Shown piece by piece: positions 6,602 to 9,034 of a stretch of DNA of 9,034 bases. The DNA is taken from positions 1-9,034 of the forward strand of contig PUMG01000157.1 in assembly GCA_003551265.1 (NCBI GenBank), given 5' to 3'. Position 1 is the first letter of the stretch. Each line of letters opens with the position of its first letter. The translations under genes were made by a program, and so were the position numbers. The DNA is from Halovenus sp. GTDB lineage: Archaea > Halobacteriota > Halobacteria > Halobacteriales > Haloarculaceae. The notes under the pieces were generated by a model. That model was not told where the DNA came from. It made no database searches and was given only the letters and a program-made list of their open reading frames with translations.

Positions 6602-6653
6602 GTTTCTCGCTGCACATCGTGGCGAGAATCTCTGTCCAGGTACGATAATCCCT
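6581..6653 (+). repeat. Intergenic repeat element, copy A
   Basis: Bases 6589-6653 match 7349-7285 read on the minus strand at 54 of 65 positions with no gap, including AGAATCTCTGT and CGATAATCCCT. The copy starts inside the last codons of the membrane protein gene and lies downstream of it in sense orientation. It can fold: GATTATCGTA (6581-6590) pairs perfectly with TACGATAATC (6641-6650), and inside, TTCTCGC (6604-6610) pairs with GCGAGAA (6622-6628) around a CAC-ATC-GTG tip. It could be a 3'-UTR or terminator structure, a small RNA, or a decayed mobile repeat. Confidence 0.75.
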
Positions 6654-6663
6654 ATACGAATTC

Positions 6664-6681
6664 CCCGGATTCTCATCCGGG
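6664..6681 (+). terminator. Stable small hairpin after repeat copy A
   Basis: CCCGGAT-tctc-ATCCGGG is a perfect 7-bp, GC-rich stem with a 4-base loop, 62 bases after the membrane protein stop. No T-run follows. It may end the hjc transcript or stabilise its 3' end; its 5' arm and loop (GATTCTC, 6668-6674) are also complementary to GAGAATC at 6624-6630 in copy A. Confidence 0.35.
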
Positions 6682-6713
6682 TAGACAACGCTCCGACAGT
6701 ACCACGCCCGACG

Positions 6714-6729
6714 AGCGCTTCGAAGCGCT
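6714..6729. promoter_or_regulatory. 16-bp perfect palindrome overlapping the promoter of the tetrapeptide-repeat gene
   Basis: AGCGCTTC/GAAGCGCT is a perfect 16-bp palindrome. It ends at the first base of a TTTTAG box (6729-6734), which is 24-29 bases before the ATG at 6758. The palindrome therefore covers the BRE position, where a bound protein would block or recruit TBP/TFB. Confidence 0.5.
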
Positions 6730-6757
6730 TTTAGCCACTCCTGTGAAAGCCGCCATC

Positions 6758-7279
6758 ATGGATATCGACCGGAAGACGGTCGTGCAGATTGTCGTCTCAG
6801 TCGTCGCTGTCGGGCTGTTCATCGGGGGGCTGGTAGCCGTAACTGGTGCCTACGGCGTCACCGAAACGGTCGAGGACGAACCGCTCGATGGCGAACTTGA
6901 GGGACAGATTGCCGACTTCGCGGATGATGGTGAGGAGGCGACCGGAACGTTCGACGGGTTGTTTGAAAACGACTTCGAGGGAGCCATCCAGGGTGATATC
7001 GACGGAACGGTTGACGACGGCGTGTTGACCGGTGAGTTGAACGGCACGATACTTGGCGCCATCGACGGGACCGTCAGCGGAGACATAAACGGTACTGTTG
7101 AGGAGAACGACGAGGCGACGTTCGAGGGGACACTGACCGGAAGTGCCACGGGCGACACCGGAACGACGCTCTCCTCTGATGGGGGGCTCGTACTTCTCGG
7201 CCTCATCGCGGCGTACATCATTCTCCTGCCTGTCATCGGGTATCTGATAGAGCGACACGACTTCGGAGACGAAGAGTGA
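6758..7279 (+). CDS. Membrane-anchored protein with GxPhix tetrapeptide repeats, unknown function
   Basis: 173 residues from MDIDRKTVVQIVVSVV; no known family recognised. A hydrophobic helix (about 9-31) and a second near the C-terminus (143-163) flank a 110-residue acidic domain. In that domain Gly recurs every fourth residue with a hydrophobic residue two after it: G75 A I Q, G79 D I D, G83 T V D, then G88 V L T, G92 E L N, G96 T I L, G100 A I D, G104 T V S, G108 D I N, G112 T V, and more loosely G124 T L T, G128. Such spacing suggests stacked short beta strands (beta-solenoid or bactofilin-like). With both ends inside, the repeat domain would be extracellular, where two N-glycosylation sequons (N95-G-T, N111-G-T) would be accessible. 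ATG 6758 is preferred to GTG 6743 because of the TATA-like box spacing. Flanked by inverted repeat copies A and B. Confidence 0.75.
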   Translation: MDIDRKTVVQIVVSVVAVGLFIGGLVAVTGAYGVTETVEDEPLDGELEGQIADFADDGEEATGTFDGLFENDFEGAIQGDIDGTVDDGVLTGELNGTILGAIDGTVSGDINGTVEENDEATFEGTLTGSATGDTGTTLSSDGGLVLLGLIAAYIILLPVIGYLIERHDFGDEE

Positions 7280-7284
7280 GTGAG

Positions 7285-7360
7285 AGGGATTATCGAACCG
7301 GTACAGAGATTCTTACCACGACGTGCGGCGAGACATCTACCATGACGTAGGAGAATCCCT
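7285..7360 (-). repeat. Intergenic repeat element, copy B (inverted relative to A)
   Basis: Read on the minus strand, 7349 to 7285 matches copy A at 54 of 65 bases. It lies between the stop of the tetrapeptide-repeat gene (7279) and the stop of gdhA (7370), in sense orientation downstream of gdhA. Its ends are AATCCCT (7354-7360) and AGGGATT (7285-7291), a perfect 7-bp inverted repeat, so like copy A it can close into a stem, in the same GATT/AATC register but extended outward instead of inward. The internal hairpin is weaker than in A (one G-U, one mismatch). Confidence 0.75.
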
Positions 7361-7369
7361 GTATGAGGA

Positions 7370-8629
7370 TTATGGGAACAGGCCGCGGTATGCGTGGGCG
7401 GTTGCCTGTCGATCGAGCGAGATGGTGTAGGCTGCCGTCCGAAGGTCTGGTGTCTCGTAGGAACGGTAGGCCTCGACCATCTCGTCGAACGTGTTCGCGA
7501 GTCGGCGTTCGAGGTCCGCGTTCACCTCTTCGAGCGTCCAGCGGTACTCCTGTGTGTTCTGGACCCACTCCAGATACGAGACAATGACGCCTCCTGCGTT
7601 GGCGAGAATATCTGGAACCGCCGGAATGTCTCGCTCGACCAGAATATCGTCGGCTCTCGGCGTCGTCGGACCGTTTGCGGCCTCGACGACGATGTCTGCT
7701 TGCATCTCCTCGGCGACATCTGCTGTGATAGAGTGACTCACTGCTGCGGGAATCAACACATCGACATCGAGGCGCAGGAGTTCGTCGTTCGAAATCGGGT
7801 CGACATCGCCATCGTAGCCAGCTATCTGTCCGCTACTCTCAACGTGAGCTGCCACGTCGTGTGTGTCGAGTCCATCAGAGTTGTAGATACCGCCAGTCAC
7901 GTCGCTCGTCGCGATAACGTTCGCGCCACGCTCGGCGAGCAGTCGACCGGCCCAGGACCCGACGTTACCGAAGCCCTGAATGGCGACTGTCGTATTTTTC
8001 GGCGAGCGCCCATAGTACTCGAGTATCTTTTCGGTGATGATGGCAACACCTCGTCCGGTAGCCTCAACACGGCCGGGAGTGCCACCAAGTTCTAGCGGTT
8101 TGCCGGTGACGACCTCTGGGATGGTGTGACCCTCGTACACGGAGAACGTGTCCATCATCCACGCCATCTCGCGAGGTCCGGTGTTCATGTCGGGGGCCGG
8201 GATGTCCATCTTCGGGCCAATCATCCGGCGGATTCCCTCGGTGTACCGGCGAGTCAGGCGTTTCATCTCGTTGCGAGTCAACTCCTTTGGATTACAGACG
8301 ACGCCACCTTTCGCTCCTCCGTACGGGAGACTCACGAGCGCCGTCTTCGACGACATCAATCCCGCGAGAGCAATAACCTCGTCCATCGAAACGCTCGGAT
8401 GGTACCGGACACCACCCTTGTACGGACCGCGCGCACCGCTGAACTGACACCGGTATCCCTTGAATATCTCTTCCTCGCCGCTTTCGCGCAATACTGGGAG
8501 TGAGACTTCGAGCGTGCGCTCGGGATGCAACAGGCGTGTGAACACGTTCTCTGTCACCTGTGCGTACTCCTGTGCGCGCTCCATCTGTGTGCGCATGTTC
8601 TCCAGCGTGCTGGCGGCATCGTCTGTCAT
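7370..8629 (-). CDS. gdhA: Glutamate dehydrogenase
   Basis: 419 residues from MTDDAASTLENMRTQMERA, full length for hexameric GDH. Substrate domain: GARGPYKGGVRYHP (65-78) with K71, SSKTALVSLPYGGAKGG (93-109) with K95 and catalytic K107, IPAPDMNTG (143-151) with D147, and KPLELGGTPGRVEATGRGV. Coenzyme domain: Rossmann motif AIQGFGNVGSWAG (216-228) and later NAGGVIVSYLEWVQN (344-358). It interconverts 2-oxoglutarate + ammonia and glutamate in the cytosol. The residues after the second strand (ATSDVTGG) do not by themselves settle NAD versus NADP. ATG 8629 is chosen over the ATG at 8719: the intervening 30 residues (MKARCERVIVCHY...) are Cys-rich and span a TATA box. gdhA lies downstream of pcn on the same strand with its own promoter; haloarchaea often hold several GDH paralogues. 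Confidence 0.96.
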   Translation of the reverse strand: MTDDAASTLENMRTQMERAQEYAQVTENVFTRLLHPERTLEVSLPVLRESGEEEIFKGYRCQFSGARGPYKGGVRYHPSVSMDEVIALAGLMSSKTALVSLPYGGAKGGVVCNPKELTRNEMKRLTRRYTEGIRRMIGPKMDIPAPDMNTGPREMAWMMDTFSVYEGHTIPEVVTGKPLELGGTPGRVEATGRGVAIITEKILEYYGRSPKNTTVAIQGFGNVGSWAGRLLAERGANVIATSDVTGGIYNSDGLDTHDVAAHVESSGQIAGYDGDVDPISNDELLRLDVDVLIPAAVSHSITADVAEEMQADIVVEAANGPTTPRADDILVERDIPAVPDILANAGGVIVSYLEWVQNTQEYRWTLEEVNADLERRLANTFDEMVEAYRSYETPDLRTAAYTISLDRQATAHAYRGLFP

Positions 8630-8657
8630 GTATCTTGATTCTGTGTCGTGGGGGTTC

Positions 8658-8663
8658 TTATAT
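8658..8663 (-). promoter_or_regulatory. TATA box of gdhA
   Basis: ATATAA on the minus strand, 29-34 bases before the gdhA ATG, which predicts a transcript starting a few bases before the codon. A second AT-rich box, ATTATAC (8679-8685 on the minus strand), lies about 20 bases further upstream and could be an alternative start. Confidence 0.55.
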
Positions 8664-8742
8664 GGATTGCCTTTGACTGTATAATGGCATACAATCACAC
8701 GCTCACACCTGGCCTTCAACCGGACCTCTCCGCAGGGACTGA

Positions 8743-8760
8743 CTGGCGAACGTTCGCCAG
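8743..8760. promoter_or_regulatory. 18-bp perfect palindrome between pcn and gdhA
   Basis: CTGGCGAAC/GTTCGCCAG is a perfect 18-bp palindrome in the 221-base gap between the pcn stop and the gdhA start, about 80 bases upstream of the gdhA TATA box. It could be a dimeric regulator site or, as RNA, a 3' hairpin of pcn (about 90 bases after its stop). It is not followed by a T-run on either strand. Confidence 0.45.
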
Positions 8761-8809
8761 ATTGTGGCGCACGAGTCTCCTCGGGACGCTGGTGTCTGTT
8801 CGGAGAACG

Positions 8810-8853
8810 ACGTGTGGCGATAAATCTCTGATGACGAGCGAGAATTCCTCTCA
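8810..8853 (+). repeat. Possible diverged third copy of the intergenic repeat
   Basis: Compared with copy B (7324 to 7281, minus strand), blocks ACGT-GTGG, AATCTCTG and CGAnAATnCCTCTCA occur in the same order and spacing, with one inserted and one deleted base; I count about 31 identical positions in 46 columns. It ends on the pcn stop codon, and copy B's matching end lies one base from the stop of the opposing gene. The match is by eye and could be partly chance. Confidence 0.4.
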
Positions 8854-9034
8854 GTTGCTCTGAATACGCGGTGCGAGCATGTACGTCACTTCGCCTTCAC
8901 CCTCGCTGAAGCTGAAATGAAGCTTGACGGGGAACTCCTCACCGAGTTCCATCGTTACCTCGGTGTCTCCGGGGATGGCCTTGTGCATGTTCTTGAGATA
9001 TTCGAGCGAGAACAGCGACGACGCCGGGCCAGTC
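8851..9034 (-). CDS. pcn: DNA polymerase sliding clamp PCNA, C-terminal part (partial)
   Basis: The minus-strand frame from the window edge encodes 60 residues, [20 protein letters not shown], then a segment with [16 protein letters not shown] and ending [12 protein letters not shown] before TGA at 8853-8851. '[11 protein letters not shown]', '[11 protein letters not shown]' and the final 'YMLAPRIQS' are the hallmark C-terminus of archaeal PCNA. The ring-shaped trimer encircles DNA and tethers polymerases, FEN1, ligase and, in some archaea, Hjc. The N-terminal three quarters (family length about 245-250) is beyond the window, including the start and most of the interdomain connecting loop. 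Nothing is broken in the visible part. gdhA follows 221 bases downstream on the same strand. Confidence 0.97.
   Translation of the reverse strand, partial: TGPASSLFSLEYLKNMHKAIPGDTEVTMELGEEFPVKLHFSFSEGEGEVTYMLAPRIQSN

Noticed and set aside
6589..6653. Copies A and B share an open frame ending at the same TAA ([40 protein letters not shown]), which looks like a conserved peptide.
   Set aside because: The 11 base differences fall at first, second and third codon positions about equally, with no excess of silent changes, and upstream the frames overlap unrelated genes. The shared frame is what any ungapped repeat would give.
7285..7324. GGTTCGAtAATCC in copy B resembles a tRNA T-arm.
   Set aside because: The stem would be only two pairs, the loop is too long, and no acceptor, D or anticodon arm can be laid out around it.
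7290..7568. Minus-strand open frame of 92 codons overlapping the gdhA end.
   Set aside because: Most of it is an Arg/Pro-rich shadow of gdhA; only its last part lies in repeat copy B.
8684..8863. Plus-strand open frame MAYNHTLTPGLQPDLSAG... in the pcn-gdhA gap.
   Set aside because: Non-acidic, Thr/Arg/Leu-rich composition unlike haloarchaeal proteins, no promoter at proper spacing, and it runs into pcn antisense. Treated as non-coding.

Overview
The window reads as chromosomal DNA of a halophilic archaeon (class Halobacteria). Every protein is strongly acidic, codons favour G/C at third positions, and most genes lack a convincing Shine-Dalgarno and instead carry an archaeal TATA-like box about 25-30 bases before the start codon, as expected for leaderless transcripts. 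The gene set (coenzyme F420 enzymes, RNase P protein 4, an archaeal-type SAH hydrolase, Hjc resolvase, PCNA) is archaeal housekeeping. I cannot name genus or species.

Layout. 1-1114 (+): the last 50 codons of cofE (F420 gamma-glutamyl ligase), overlapping by 14 bases a Mer-like F420-dependent reductase. 1074-1286 (-): a small one-helix membrane protein whose 3' end overlaps mer. 1372-1871 (+): a 66-residue CxxC...CxxC zinc-ribbon protein, overlapping rnp4. 1904-4534 (+): an MTA/SAH-type deaminase followed by an SAH-hydrolase family enzyme; together they look like a SAM-cycle salvage unit. 4552-5328 (-): a PAP2 membrane phosphatase, convergent with ahcY. 5460-6601 (+): hjc, overlapping by 4 bases a four-helix membrane protein of unknown function. 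6758-7279 (+): a membrane-anchored protein with a glycine-spaced tetrapeptide repeat. 7370-8629 (-): glutamate dehydrogenase. 8851-9034 (-): the C-terminal 60 residues of PCNA.

Standing out beyond the genes: (i) the hydrolase has Glu57 and Lys59 where I recall Thr57 and Glu59 in the human SAH hydrolase base pocket, and it sits directly after a deaminase, so this pair may run SAH -> S-inosylhomocysteine -> homocysteine + inosine; (ii) a 65-base element occurs twice in inverted orientation (6589-6653 and 7285-7349, 54 of 65 bases identical without gaps) on either side of the tetrapeptide-repeat gene, with a diverged possible third copy beside the pcn stop; each of the two good copies can close into a stem-loop; (iii) several perfect palindromes or paired repeats lie at promoters (5376-5425 before hjc, 6714-6729 before the tetrapeptide gene, 8743-8760 between pcn and gdhA). 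I saw no transposase, CRISPR array, tRNA or rRNA.
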